Positions 7,922-15,644 are shown, counted from the first letter of the stretch. The stretch: DNA of 61,365 nucleotides from an uncultured Eubacteriales bacterium (GCA_900545265.1 UQYI01000016.1:1-61365); one strand, 5' to 3'. The notes: generated by a model not told the origin, from the letters alone. Made by a program: numbers and translations.

Positions 7922-8998
7922 CTACAGCAAGCGCAAGGCCAGCATATAGGCGCCCGTACCCAAAAGGATGCTCAGCAGCGTGCTCCTCTTCCAGGCATAA
8001 CTTCCCGCCGTCAACAGGCTGCCCAACAACAGAGGCTCTGTGTTTTCCGCCGGAGCTGTGATCCCGTCCTTCAGGCAATATACCACCAGCACCGCCATAA
8101 TGGCCGGAGGCAATAGTTTTCCCAGCCTGCGGACCCATTCGGGCAATCCTTTCCCACCCCGGCCGAGCAGAAAGGGAGCAGCCCGCAGCCCCAGCGTCAC
8201 CAGGGCGGATATTCCCACGCACAGCAATTGTCTTACGTTTTTATGTCCCACAGGGGGGCGCTCCCAACAAACCGACAGCACGCACCCGCCAGCATTGCCA
8301 TATGAGACCACGAATCCTCTGTCAGGACTGCATCTTCCGATGATAAGGAACCCCATCTGATCGCCGCTGGCAAAGTTCAGTATGCCCAATTCGTATTCCA
8401 GTGTGAATGTATCCTGTTCTTCCCCCTCGAAGCTTAGTTCACCGGTATAGCCGGCGGCCGCATCATAATCAATCCGCAGATAGCTGCTGTCCATCATATC
8501 CATCTCCACAAGCGCGGCATAATCATAACGCACACCTGCAACTTCCATTGCGTAGAGCGTATAAAGACCAGCCAGACGGCCCGTATCATTGGGCACTGCT
8601 TCCAGATTTCCGGCCCAGTCCGGCATCTCCATACCGGCTTTAAGATAGCGGGTAACTACGCCGTCATCCTGTATCTCCAGCACTCCGTCCTTCAGCGTAC
8701 CAGTCAGCGGCACGCTGATACCGAAGATGCCATAGCTGCCGGAGAAGTTATCTCCCTCCAGCTGCCATTGAATATCGAAATTCAGTCCGTCGGAAACAAC
8801 CCCCTTGCCTCCCTTTTTAAGTTCAACATAGACATTCTTGTTTTCCGGTGCATAAAAGTTCTTTCCGTCTGCCGCCACGGCAATACAGTTGTACTTTCCC
8901 GTCACGTCTGCGGCTCCATCCTTGCCGCAGGCGGCAAATCCCATCAGCATGACTGCCGCCAGGAGCAGCGCAAACAGCCTTTTTAAAGTCTTCTTCAT
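7922..8998 (-). CDS. Lipoprotein fused in frame to AzlD-type branched-chain amino acid transport protein
   Basis: A 358-codon frame made of two unrelated parts. Residues 1 to ~235 are a secreted lipoprotein: basic N-terminus, hydrophobic stretch and a GFAAC lipobox (Cys24), then beta-rich repeats of the kind common in clostridial lipoproteins of unknown function. Residues ~250-358 are a nearly complete AzlD, the small four-TM partner of AzlC in branched-chain amino acid export, with ALVTLGLRAAPFLLG and LGKLLPPAIMAVLVVYCLKD. A GTG at 8251 would give a standalone 109-residue AzlD. No azlC is present. The lipoprotein start follows AAGGAGG. Whether this is one fusion protein, two overlapping products, a deletion scar or an assembly chimera cannot be decided here. 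Topology would be odd: a lipid-anchored external domain followed by membrane helices. Confidence 0.8.
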   Translation of the reverse strand: MKKTLKRLFALLLAAVMLMGFAACGKDGAADVTGKYNCIAVAADGKNFYAPENKNVYVELKKGGKGVVSDGLNFDIQWQLEGDNFSGSYGIFGISVPLTGTLKDGVLEIQDDGVVTRYLKAGMEMPDWAGNLEAVPNDTGRLAGLYTLYAMEVAGVRYDYAALVEMDMMDSSYLRIDYDAAAGYTGELSFEGEEQDTFTLEYELGILNFASGDQMGFLIIGRCSPDRGFVVSYGNAGGCVLSVCWERPPVGHKNVRQLLCVGISALVTLGLRAAPFLLGRGGKGLPEWVRRLGKLLPPAIMAVLVVYCLKDGITAPAENTEPLLLGSLLTAGSYAWKRSTLLSILLGTGAYMLALRLL

Positions 8999-9031
8999 GA
9001 TTCCTCCTTATAAATTGTTGTTGTGTTCTGT

Positions 9032-9415
9032 TCAAAGCGTATCCAACACGGCTGCCAGATAAGTGGGAGATACGGATGCATAGATAAAATTGTCGATCCG
9101 CCCGTCTTTCTTCGCCTGCAGAACGCGAAAGGCCAAGGCACGATCGGCGTTTTCATCCACCAGCAGAAGGATCTTACAGTCCGGCCGCTGACGCTTGACT
9201 TCATTGCGCAGCCGCAACCGTTCCTCCAGCCTCCAGGGGGGATACCCCGTTACCTCCATATTGAGAGCATAGGCAAGGCTTGACCTGCACAGCGCCGCCG
9301 TCTTTTCCGGGGCTTCGGCACGGAGAACATTAAAATCCGGATCGCTGCGCTCTAATGCCTGTGAGATCGCATTGGCAAACATGGCACATTGCATATCGAG
9401 TACGATTCTTTTCAT
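9032..9415 (-). CDS. Stand-alone receiver-like protein without phospho-acceptor Asp
   Basis: 127 residues with the alternating beta/alpha pattern of a CheY-type receiver domain: KRIVLDMQ as strand 1, KILLLVDENAD as strand 4 and a C-terminal DGRIDNFIYASVSPTYLAAVL like the signalling switch region. At the usual phosphorylation position (around residue 53) it has NMEV in place of a buried Asp, so it is probably a pseudo-receiver. The ATG at 9415 is preferred over an upstream in-frame codon because it follows AAGGAGG. It sits behind a terminator downstream of a response regulator and kinase, so a role in that signalling pathway is plausible but inferred. The receiver assignment rests on fold pattern only. 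Confidence 0.55.
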   Translation of the reverse strand: MKRIVLDMQCAMFANAISQALERSDPDFNVLRAEAPEKTAALCRSSLAYALNMEVTGYPPWRLEERLRLRNEVKRQRPDCKILLLVDENADRALAFRVLQAKKDGRIDNFIYASVSPTYLAAVLDTL

Positions 9416-9460
9416 CGACCCCTCCTTTCCTGTTTCCAGCATAGGGGATAAAAGAAAAAA

Positions 9461-9486
9461 GCACACTGTCCAAATGGACAGTGTGC
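9461..9486 (-). terminator. Terminator of the response regulator operon
   Basis: Perfect 11-bp stem (GCACACTGTCC / GGACAGTGTGC) with a 4-nt loop and T-rich tracts on both sides, 15 nt past the response regulator stop. Confidence 0.88.
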
Positions 9487-9501
9487 AAAGAAAAAACAGC
9501 T

Positions 9502-10131
9502 CTATTCTTCCGGAAAATTGGCGGTCAGCCGTGTTTCTATGGCGGCTACGGCCAGCTGCAGCTTATTTTCAAAATTTGTTTTTTGCAGCATGCTGCTCAC
9601 ATGGTATTTGACCGTTCGTGCATCCACCCCCAGTGCTTCCGCCGTGGCGGTATAGGACATGCCCTGTACCAGACAGCGCAGCACCCGCATCTCCGCCCCG
9701 GTAAATTTGCTGCTGCAGGCAGTGCCTGTCCGGGTGACCGGCGGGGCATCGGGAAAGATATGTTCTCCGTTGAGCGTCCGGCGCACCACATCCATCAGCT
9801 GATCCCGGCTCCCGTCCTTATACCACAGGCTGTCTGCCCCCAACGCCTTTGCCTGCCGCAGGATCTCCCCGTCGATAAGGGAAGTCACAATGACGATCCG
9901 TATATGAGGATGTTCCCGTTTGATTCTGGCAGCGGCAGAAAGACCATTTTCCCGGTTTTCCGTTTGCACATCCATTAAAATCAGGTCTATCTGCTGCTGC
10001 CGGCACAGCTCCGGAGCGGCATTTGCACCCGGAACGGATCCGGCCAAAGCAAAGCCCGGCTCTTTTTCCACATAGGATTCCAGAAGCTTTCGCACCATGG
10101 TCTGGTCTTCCACGATCAACACATGGGTCAT
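9502..10131 (-). CDS. NarL/FixJ-type response regulator
   Basis: 209-residue DNA-binding response regulator. Residues 1-120 form the receiver with acidic pocket VEDQ, phospho-acceptor Asp54 in LILMDVQ, and a conserved Lys in SLWYKD. Residues ~140-205 form a LuxR-type helix-turn-helix (FTGAEMRVLRCLVQGMSY, then TAEALGVDARTVKYHVSSM). The start codon overlaps the kinase stop (ATGA), so kinase and regulator are translationally coupled. It presumably controls genes in response to the adjacent histidine kinase; the target genes are unknown. A strong terminator follows. Confidence 0.92.
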   Translation of the reverse strand: MTHVLIVEDQTMVRKLLESYVEKEPGFALAGSVPGANAAPELCRQQQIDLILMDVQTENRENGLSAAARIKREHPHIRIVIVTSLIDGEILRQAKALGADSLWYKDGSRDQLMDVVRRTLNGEHIFPDAPPVTRTGTACSSKFTGAEMRVLRCLVQGMSYTATAEALGVDARTVKYHVSSMLQKTNFENKLQLAVAAIETRLTANFPEE

Positions 10132-11075
10132 ATGGGTTCCTCCTGTATGGGAATGGTAATCGTCAGCACAAAGCGGGGGCTGCTTTCTATATGCATGGTG
10201 CCCTGTGCCTGTTCTGTACGGCGGCGCAGGCCGCTGAGTCCGCCGCCCTCTCGGATCGTCTGCTCCGGTGCGTTTCCATCATTCGTAATGGTCAGTATGG
10301 CCTGCCCGCAGCCGATCCGGCAGTCCGCAAAGAGTCTGCTCCCTCCCGCATGACGAAGGCAATTGGAGGTACATTCCCGAATGGCCAGAGAAAACAGTTC
10401 CCGTGCTCCGGGCTCTTCGGGTATGGTCCCTGTAAACGTTACCTCCGCACCAAGTTCTTTTGCCCTCAGCTTTGCATGGGCAAGGACATCCCCGGGCGGC
10501 TCCCGCCCTTCGGCATGCAGCAGGCGGATCGTAGTGCGCCACTGTTCGGATAAGGCATGAAGCGCCGAAAGATCATCGCATTGCCAGAATGCCCGCCGCA
10601 CAGACAGCAGCGAATAGCCTATGTCATCGTGCACGCGGATCTTCATGCGCAGGATCTCTTCCTCCCGAATGATATCCGCCAGGTCCTCCCCCAGCTTCCG
10701 CAGCTTTTGATTTGCCGCATCCAGCCGCTCGTTTTCCCGATGAAGCTCCGTGCGCACCTCCATCAGGGCAGATACATCCGAAGCGATGACCTCGGTACAG
10801 CGCTGCCCGTCTCGATCGGTGATCTTCCTTTCCGAAAAGCGCAATATGCTTCCATCCGGAAAATGATACACGCCCGGCATGGCCAAGTCCGCCGTCACCC
10901 CCGCCGGAGGCTGTTTCAACGCCGCCTGCAGTTCTCCCAGTGTCTGCACCCCGCTTCCAAAGAACATAGCCCCCACCATCAGCATCCGGTGGTTCATCAA
11001 CCGTACCAGTCCCTTATCATTAAAGATACAGACGACAGCCGGCAGGTTATCAAAGCTTTCTTTGATAACCTTCAT
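10128..11075 (-). CDS. Soluble sensor histidine kinase (PAS plus HisKA_3-like and HATPase)
   Basis: 315 residues without membrane segments. Residues 1-100 look like a PAS sensor (NLPAVVCIFNDKGLVRLMN, later HFPDGSILRFSERKI). A coiled linker leads to the phospho-acceptor helix with His149 in RVHDDIGYSLL, close to the NarX/DegS-type HDDIG motif. The C-terminal ATPase has an N-box-like LAIRECTSNCLRHAGG, NDG and GGGLSGL motifs. The start at 11075 overlaps the upstream sensor stop by ATGA, and its own stop overlaps the regulator start in the same way. It is therefore the middle gene of a three-gene translationally coupled operon. Cytoplasmic; the signal probably comes from the membrane protein encoded upstream. 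Confidence 0.88.
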   Translation of the reverse strand: MKVIKESFDNLPAVVCIFNDKGLVRLMNHRMLMVGAMFFGSGVQTLGELQAALKQPPAGVTADLAMPGVYHFPDGSILRFSERKITDRDGQRCTEVIASDVSALMEVRTELHRENERLDAANQKLRKLGEDLADIIREEEILRMKIRVHDDIGYSLLSVRRAFWQCDDLSALHALSEQWRTTIRLLHAEGREPPGDVLAHAKLRAKELGAEVTFTGTIPEEPGARELFSLAIRECTSNCLRHAGGSRLFADCRIGCGQAILTITNDGNAPEQTIREGGGLSGLRRRTEQAQGTMHIESSPRFVLTITIPIQEEPI

Positions 11076-12436
11076 ATATTCTCCTCCTCCGCCGTCCATG
11101 TCAGGTGCCAGAGCCCATCCTCATCCTTTTCGGCAGTCAGGCCGGCAAAGCGTTCGCACAGACCATTCAGCGGCTCTTTGCAGCTTACACTGAGGCGCAT
11201 CAGAAGAACCGTCCCCTCCTGCTGTACATACAGCAGCATGGCCGAAAGACTTCGCCCGGTATCCAGCACTGCGCCAAACAGGTCATATAGCATAAGCGCT
11301 TTTGCTGCGGAAAGGTCTTTCTCCAGTTTCAGCTCCACCGTGCAGCCCACACCGCAAAGCTGGAGAGCCTGGGCCGATTCATTCAGACAGAGGAGCAGTT
11401 CGTTTGTATCCAGAGTATCCTTTTGCACCGCCAGAAAGACCAGATTGCTTCTGCGTTTGATATACGTCATGATAACGGCGATTCGGCCCAGCAGGCCTTT
11501 TGCTTCCTCCAAAGATTGGGCAGCGGACAGCTCCGTCAGCAATATTTCCAGCCGTGCAAACTGAGGAGCGGATTCCTGCTCGATAAGATCATATAGCCTC
11601 GTCTGCTCCTCCAGTTTCAGCCGCCGCGCCTTCTGCGCATTCTCCTCCTTGAGAATATCTCCTGTATCCCGCAATTCCTCCTGTACCAGCCGCAAACGAT
11701 CCAGAGCATCCTGTAATTCGGAAATGTCCTCCTGCCAGAAAACGTATCCGCCGTGGACAGGACTGCTTTTCAAAAGCGTGCTGCGGTCCAGTTCCGTCGT
11801 TTGGCAGAGAGCTTCCCGCATCTTTTCCTCCGGAAACGGATCCCCCGGCACCGAAGCCGCCAGTGTATGCAGATGTGTATCCGTAATCTGTGCCCGGATA
11901 CCGGAAACTTCAAACAGCGCCTCATACCCGGTGTTGGACTGGATCAACCCGCAGCGGATGCAGCTTTCAATCCCGGCAGTCAAAAGCAGGCACTGCACCA
12001 CGGTCATATCCCCCAGCAGATCCCGTAACCAGCCGACCCCCGCCACATAAAATACCGTATACACAGCCGCCAGCCCCACAGGTATAAAGGGCGCCCAAAG
12101 CGTCACCCGGCTGCGTGGGATCCGACACCTGAGCAGCATGGTCACCACTGCCGCCCCCATCCCCAGAGCGATCCAGCCCATCACGGCAAAATAACCCGCG
12201 CCGTAAGTATGATCGTTGTCCAGCCATACCGCCGTATCCGCCGGAAAAACAAATACCAGCTGATGCAGATCGTTAGTCAGCACCAGCAGAAGCAGCAGCG
12301 CCGTTGGCAAATACAGAAAGCCCGTCCACCGGGGCAGCCGGTAATTTTCCGGCCTGCCGAGAGAAAAAGCCACCAGCACCGAAAGCAGCGGTATGAACAG
12401 CATGGGAAAATAGTAGCCGTACCAGAGATACCGCAT
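11072..12436 (-). CDS. Membrane sensor with degenerate kinase region, N-terminus lost
   Basis: 454 residues. The N-terminal half has several hydrophobic segments (about 8-24, 37-56, 88-106, 115-135) and resembles the 7TM sensor region of clostridial histidine kinases, but it begins inside that region at MRYLWYGYYFPMLFIP. Homologues as I recall them carry more membrane helices before this point. A coiled coil (about 225-275) follows. The C-terminal part lacks a clear phospho-acceptor His and the ATP-binding boxes, so it is probably not a kinase. No Shine-Dalgarno is evident before the ATG. Directly upstream is a recombinase remnant with an inverted repeat (12447-12506), suggesting the gene was cut by element insertion. 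It overlaps the kinase gene by 4 nt. Possibly a pseudogene, possibly still expressed from the element. Confidence 0.7.
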   Translation of the reverse strand: MRYLWYGYYFPMLFIPLLSVLVAFSLGRPENYRLPRWTGFLYLPTALLLLLVLTNDLHQLVFVFPADTAVWLDNDHTYGAGYFAVMGWIALGMGAAVVTMLLRCRIPRSRVTLWAPFIPVGLAAVYTVFYVAGVGWLRDLLGDMTVVQCLLLTAGIESCIRCGLIQSNTGYEALFEVSGIRAQITDTHLHTLAASVPGDPFPEEKMREALCQTTELDRSTLLKSSPVHGGYVFWQEDISELQDALDRLRLVQEELRDTGDILKEENAQKARRLKLEEQTRLYDLIEQESAPQFARLEILLTELSAAQSLEEAKGLLGRIAVIMTYIKRRSNLVFLAVQKDTLDTNELLLCLNESAQALQLCGVGCTVELKLEKDLSAAKALMLYDLFGAVLDTGRSLSAMLLYVQQEGTVLLMRLSVSCKEPLNGLCERFAGLTAEKDEDGLWHLTWTAEEENI

Positions 12437-12446
12437 CGCAGTGGGT

Positions 12447-12506
12447 GTTGTATGCTCTAAAAGACTTCTTAATCAAGCGGTTGGGAAGTCTCTTAGAACA
12501 CACAAC
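12447..12506. repeat. Near-perfect 22-nt inverted repeat at element boundary
   Basis: Arms 12447-12468 and 12485-12506 pair over 22 positions; three positions would be G-U in RNA. The loop is 16 nt. It lies between the truncated sensor gene and the start of a serine recombinase fragment. It may be the end of the mobile element or a leader hairpin of the recombinase gene. Confidence 0.7.
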
Positions 12507-12533
12507 CTAAAACCGAAGAAAGGAGCGCAAGTT

Positions 12534-12803
12534 ATGAGAAAAAACGAGAAAATCACAGCTCTGTACGAACGACTGAGCCGTGATGACTTTGGCAAAGATG
12601 ATGACCAACAGCGTGAGAGCAATTCCATTTCCAATCAAAAGGCTAGGCGCAAAGCAAAAGTAAGAAAAGCGGCTTTCAAAAACTTTTATGACCCCCATCC
12701 GGCCTCGCGCTGCCGCCATGATGGAAAATTCATATATAAAACCCGAAAAAATCATGGAAAGCAGTCGAAATTCCATGAACAAAACGACCGGATTATGCTA
12801 TAA
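12534..12803 (+). pseudogene. Serine recombinase, N-terminal fragment only
   Basis: The first ~36 codons (MRKNEKITALYERLSRDD, followed by a short acidic stretch and ESNSISNQK) are the characteristic N-terminus of large serine recombinases of Tn4451/Tn5397-type clostridial elements, including the catalytic Ser context YxRLSRDD and ESNSI. After the QKA position the frame switches to a basic, unrelated sequence and ends at residue 89, so the resolvase core, recombinase and zinc-ribbon domains are missing. GAAAGGAG precedes the ATG. It is almost certainly the 5' stump left by deletion of an integrated element. Translation of the rest of the frame is probably meaningless. Confidence 0.78.
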
Positions 12804-12804
12804 T
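12776..12804 (+). promoter_or_regulatory. Promoter of the small basic protein gene
   Basis: TGAACA (12776-12781), 17-nt spacer, TATAAT (12799-12804), with an extended -10 TGC immediately before the hexamer. 33 nt upstream of the start codon. Confidence 0.65.
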
Positions 12805-12837
12805 AATAGTATCAACAGGCGAAGGAGGATTGCTACT

Positions 12838-13032
12838 ATGGCTAACAACAATAAGAAAGACGACAGTTGGGAAGCTTTTCTGCGAGAATGCAATCGCAAG
12901 GCTGAGCTAAACCGGAAGAAGCGCAGGGAATGCACCATTACCGGAAGCGTTATTGGTGACTCGTTCCTGTTTGATGCCCTGATGGGAAGAAATAACCGCA
13001 GCCGGGACGACGACAGAAAGCGCAGAAGATAA
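12838..13032 (+). CDS. Small highly basic protein of unknown function
   Basis: 64 residues, not recognised. Very rich in Lys, Arg, Asn and Asp. It starts MANNNKKDDSWEAFLREC, has a short central stretch ITGSVIGDSFLFDALMG that could be an amphipathic or hydrophobic helix, and ends in a cluster of Arg and Asp (SRDDDRKRRR). GAAGGAGG precedes the ATG and a good extended -10 promoter lies upstream, so expression is likely. It sits in the footprint of a decayed recombinase element and may be cargo or a chromosomal gene next to the scar. The basic ends suggest nucleic-acid binding, but this is only a guess. Confidence 0.6.
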   Translation: MANNNKKDDSWEAFLRECNRKAELNRKKRRECTITGSVIGDSFLFDALMGRNNRSRDDDRKRRR

Positions 13033-13370
13033 GGAAGCAGGAGTGCAGGATCCGTGGGCTCGCCTGTAAGAATGGCCATATTGTGCCGTATGCCCTGAAC
13101 ATGGGGGATGCTTTCTCTGAATATTCCGGACAAGCATGTACTGGAACATGGGGAGCCGAAAGCAAAGCGGGCATTGCACCGAATTGTGCCTGCATATCCT
13201 TTCAAAAGGGTGTAGGCAGAGACTTTGGATGTATTCCCGTATGTGGGGTTTTTATGTGCAATTTCGTGTGCACAAATTCCATCAAGTATGCCTTGTCAAT
13301 AATAAAAACGGCAAAAAACCGTCAGAAACGGATCAAAAGCTAACGAAGCACCAATAAAAGCAAGAAAAAA
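13033..13370. other. Intergenic stretch without recognisable gene
   Basis: About 340 nt between the small basic protein gene and the tRNA terminator. Short frames are open on both strands (for example 13136-13357 plus) but none has a ribosome site together with a recognisable sequence. A small hairpin (ACGG, A-rich loop, CCGT) sits near 13307. It may be further debris of the recombinase element. Confidence 0.4.
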
Positions 13371-13390
13371 ACGCCTTGTCAGGCGTTTTT
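13371..13390. terminator. Terminator downstream of tRNA-Glu
   Basis: ACGCC TTGTCA GGCGT hairpin (13371-13386) with A-run before and T-run after, so it can act on both strands. It lies 11-26 nt beyond the tRNA 3' end. Confidence 0.8.
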
Positions 13391-13396
13391 CTGTAT

Positions 13397-13472
13397 TGGT
13401 ACCCGGTACGGGAGTCGAACCCGTGTTACCGCCGTGAGAGGGCGGTGTCCTAGGCCACTAGACGAACCGAGC
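13397..13472 (-). tRNA. tRNA-Glu (CUC anticodon)
   Basis: 76-nt cloverleaf with encoded CCA (13397-13399). Acceptor arm GCTCGGT pairs with ACCGGGT using two G-U pairs (1-72 and 3-70). Anticodon stem CCGCC/GGCGG encloses loop CTCTCAC with anticodon CTC, reading GAG. T-arm ACGGGTTCGACTCCCGT is canonical. It is followed by a terminator. tRNA genes are common integration sites, and a recombinase remnant lies about 0.6 kb away. Confidence 0.96.
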
Positions 13473-13545
13473 AGGTCAACGCAAAATATGATACCAGAGG
13501 TTGGCCTGACTGTCAATGTTTTTTTGAAAATATTTTTGCTTTTTG

Positions 13546-15051
13546 TCACCGGTTCTTTTTCTGCAAAGGCTCCGGAGGCCGGGGCGGCAGGTTCAGTTCC
13601 AGAGAACCATACCGCAGCTGAGGCGTAAACAACGGATCTCCCCGGATAAACAGCGGACGGAATATATCCCGGTAAGGAGCAGTATCCGGCAGAGGATCAT
13701 TTCGAACCGCCGCACCTTCCAGTTCAAAAACAGCCTGAGGACAATATACGCAGCGGCCCAGCTTTAAGCACAAGGCCTCCATATGGCCGCCCTCCGTCAA
13801 GTCTTCGTCAAATCCGCCCGCCGAAAGAAAGACCTGTCTGCGGAGCATGGTGCCCCCTGCAGGCAGACAGGAGACGCTTCGCAGCCGATCCGTCCAGAAA
13901 GAACCCTCCTTTATCAATGTGGGAGCAACCCCGGGCAAACCTCCGGGCAGCAGAGCCACCCCGGGGTGCAGTTCCCTTTTCCCTCCCACGGCGGCAACAC
14001 CGGGCGCCATGGCCCAGGCAAACAGCCAGCCCATAAAGTCCGCCGTCCGAGGCAAACACCCTTCCTCCATAAACAGCAGGCACTCCCCCCGAGCCTCCCG
14101 GGCTCCCATGTTCAGCTGAACAGGCAAAGATGCCTTTGACAAAAGCACCCTGGCCGCTCCGTTTTTTTCCAATGCGTGAAGATACCGGCGAGTATCTTCC
14201 TGCAGCCGATCAGGGCACAGCAGGATCCACTCGTAGTACGGATAAACGCTCCGCCGTTCCACCCATTCCAGCAGGCGCTTCAGTGGGAACAACGTTCCTG
14301 AACAGGGCAGCAGCATGGATACAAGGGACGGCTTTTTTACTGCCGGACGCAGGGCAAAGACCCCCGGTATACCGCTTTTTTCCGCAAAGCCGCCCAGCCC
14401 CCGCCTATACATGGCTCTTTGTGCAGGCCATGAAGCGGGTGCGGATTTTTCTTTAGGCAGCGAAAGCAGTATCAGGGGAATATGCCGCGCCACAATCCCC
14501 TGCTCCTCTGCCCGCAGCAGCATATCCCAAAGAGCTTCAGGACTCCATGCCTGCAAGCCCCCGCAGCGGCGGTATGCATTTTTTTCCAAAGCCACGCAGC
14601 GCCCCATATAATTGCCGGAAAGCAGAGTAAAGTCTCCTCTTCCGGGCTTAAAGAGCGGTTCCTGGCGACGGCCATGCAGGAGTGTATCTTCATCCCCGAA
14701 TACCAGCTCTCCGCCCTCCAGCAAAGCCCGTCCCAAATGATACACGCATTCCGGAGTCAAACGGCTCCCCCGGGGCAGAAACAGTATCCCTTTGCCCCGG
14801 GCCGCCAGAGCCCGCCTGTGCAGAGAATCTTCCTGCACCACCCGCTGATGGGGCAATCCCTCCTCCTTCTCCGTCAACACTTCAAAGCGAGAGCAGCTTT
14901 GAGTTTGCAATGAGCGGCGCAAACCGGAAATCTCTCCCTCGTCCACCAAAATAAAGGAAAGCAAAGGCTCCCCCGCCCCCAATGCCTCCCGCTGCCTTTT
15001 CTCCGCCCCGGGAGTAAGCCGAAAGGCTTCCACATATGTCTGATAGTCCAT
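13546..15051 (-). CDS. Double-domain family 2 glycosyltransferase
   Basis: 501 residues with two GT2-like modules. In the first (about 28-215) the PLLSFILVDEG strand and VFGDED, a DxD-type metal/nucleotide-binding motif, are visible. In the second (about 245-450) SLVSMLLPCSG, ARGECLLFMEEGC and GGFDEDLTEGG match the GT-A fold and the conserved FDExL region. This architecture is typical of O-antigen or cell-wall polysaccharide glycosyltransferases that act on a lipid-linked or surface glycan at the cytoplasmic face. Both modules have imperfect motifs, so one may be non-catalytic. The ATG follows GGGGG at short distance. Single gene; no partners adjacent. Substrate unknown. Confidence 0.82.
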   Translation of the reverse strand: MDYQTYVEAFRLTPGAEKRQREALGAGEPLLSFILVDEGEISGLRRSLQTQSCSRFEVLTEKEEGLPHQRVVQEDSLHRRALAARGKGILFLPRGSRLTPECVYHLGRALLEGGELVFGDEDTLLHGRRQEPLFKPGRGDFTLLSGNYMGRCVALEKNAYRRCGGLQAWSPEALWDMLLRAEEQGIVARHIPLILLSLPKEKSAPASWPAQRAMYRRGLGGFAEKSGIPGVFALRPAVKKPSLVSMLLPCSGTLFPLKRLLEWVERRSVYPYYEWILLCPDRLQEDTRRYLHALEKNGAARVLLSKASLPVQLNMGAREARGECLLFMEEGCLPRTADFMGWLFAWAMAPGVAAVGGKRELHPGVALLPGGLPGVAPTLIKEGSFWTDRLRSVSCLPAGGTMLRRQVFLSAGGFDEDLTEGGHMEALCLKLGRCVYCPQAVFELEGAAVRNDPLPDTAPYRDIFRPLFIRGDPLFTPQLRYGSLELNLPPRPPEPLQKKNR

Positions 15052-15066
15052 ACCCCCAGCATAGAC

Positions 15067-15102
15067 AAAAAGGCCTTCCGATTATACAATGGAAGGCCTT
15101 TT
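15067..15102 (-). terminator. Terminator-like hairpin with TATAAT in its loop
   Basis: Stem AAAAGGCCTTCC / GGAAGGCCTTTT with an 11-nt loop and a T-run on the minus strand, placed after the gene fragment at 15143. The minus-strand loop contains TATAAT, which could be the -10 of the glycosyltransferase promoter, although no good -35 is visible. Confidence 0.65.
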
Positions 15103-15142
15103 GCATGCTTTTATTTGTATGTTATTTTTATTTCCGCATCCC

Positions 15143-15406
15143 CTATTTTTTCCTTGCTGTTTCTATGCGCAGTTTGAAATCTATGTTCTCAATATTCTCC
15201 GGATCATTCAATTGCATTTCCTCCAGAGAACTGGCCGCTAATTCCAGGTCCATGGCCGCCATGCCTCCACGCGGAATCTCCATAGAGTACAGCCAGCCAT
15301 TTACCATAAAACCGTTTACGGAAAGAGAGTTGTACACATCGTCTACGATAATCGTCTCGCCATAGTTGTTTTCCACCAGAAGGGGGATATGCAGGTTCTT
15401 TCCCAA
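15143..15406 (-). pseudogene. C-terminal fragment of a secreted protein
   Basis: 87 codons open only from a TTG with no ribosome site; 14 further in-frame codons precede it and then a stop. The sequence (IPLLVENNYGETIIVDDV, SVNGFMVNGWLYSMEIPRGG, ENIDFKLRI) is the C-terminal immunoglobulin-like portion found at the end of clostridial lipoproteins of unknown function, whose N-terminal signal and body are missing. It therefore looks like the stump of a gene cut on its 5' side. The break lies within the A+T-rich stretch starting about 15410, the left edge of the island carrying the DUF3100 operon. Confidence 0.6.
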
Positions 15407-15615
15407 TCGATATAGAGCTAATATAAATACATTATCTTACGTTCCATATTCAAATGGGACATATTGTGCTTTATAGTATACTTTAATATTCGCAGTAAAG
15501 TACTATAAAATTAGTATCGTAAACAATTGTTAAGAAATTATTTTAATAAAAATACGTTCTTCAAATGAGTTGCGCCATAAACACTGGTAAATATTTGATA
15601 AGTATGAAAAAAGTA

Positions 15616-15644
15616 TTGACAATTCGCAGTTATGTCCTTATGAT
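15616..15644 (+). promoter_or_regulatory. Promoter of the M20/DUF3100 operon
   Basis: TTGACA (15616-15621), 17-nt spacer, TATGAT (15639-15644). It lies in an A+T-rich gap (15407-15714) that holds no gene otherwise. The first start codon is 70 nt downstream. Confidence 0.8.

Noticed and set aside
5591..8116. 841-codon plus-strand frame opposite thrS
   Set aside because: Antisense shadow of thrS and its T-box region; no family features and no start signal.
7922..8998. Reading the first part of this frame as AzlC
   Set aside because: It has a lipobox signal peptide and soluble beta-rich sequence, with none of the AzlC membrane helices.
12447..12506. Interpreting the inverted repeat as a second T-box or riboswitch
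   Set aside because: No T-box sequence or other aptamer signature is present, and it adjoins a recombinase gene.
15067..15102. TATAAT in the hairpin loop as a firm glycosyltransferase promoter
   Set aside because: No acceptable -35 lies at 16-18 nt, so it was kept only as a remark on the hairpin.
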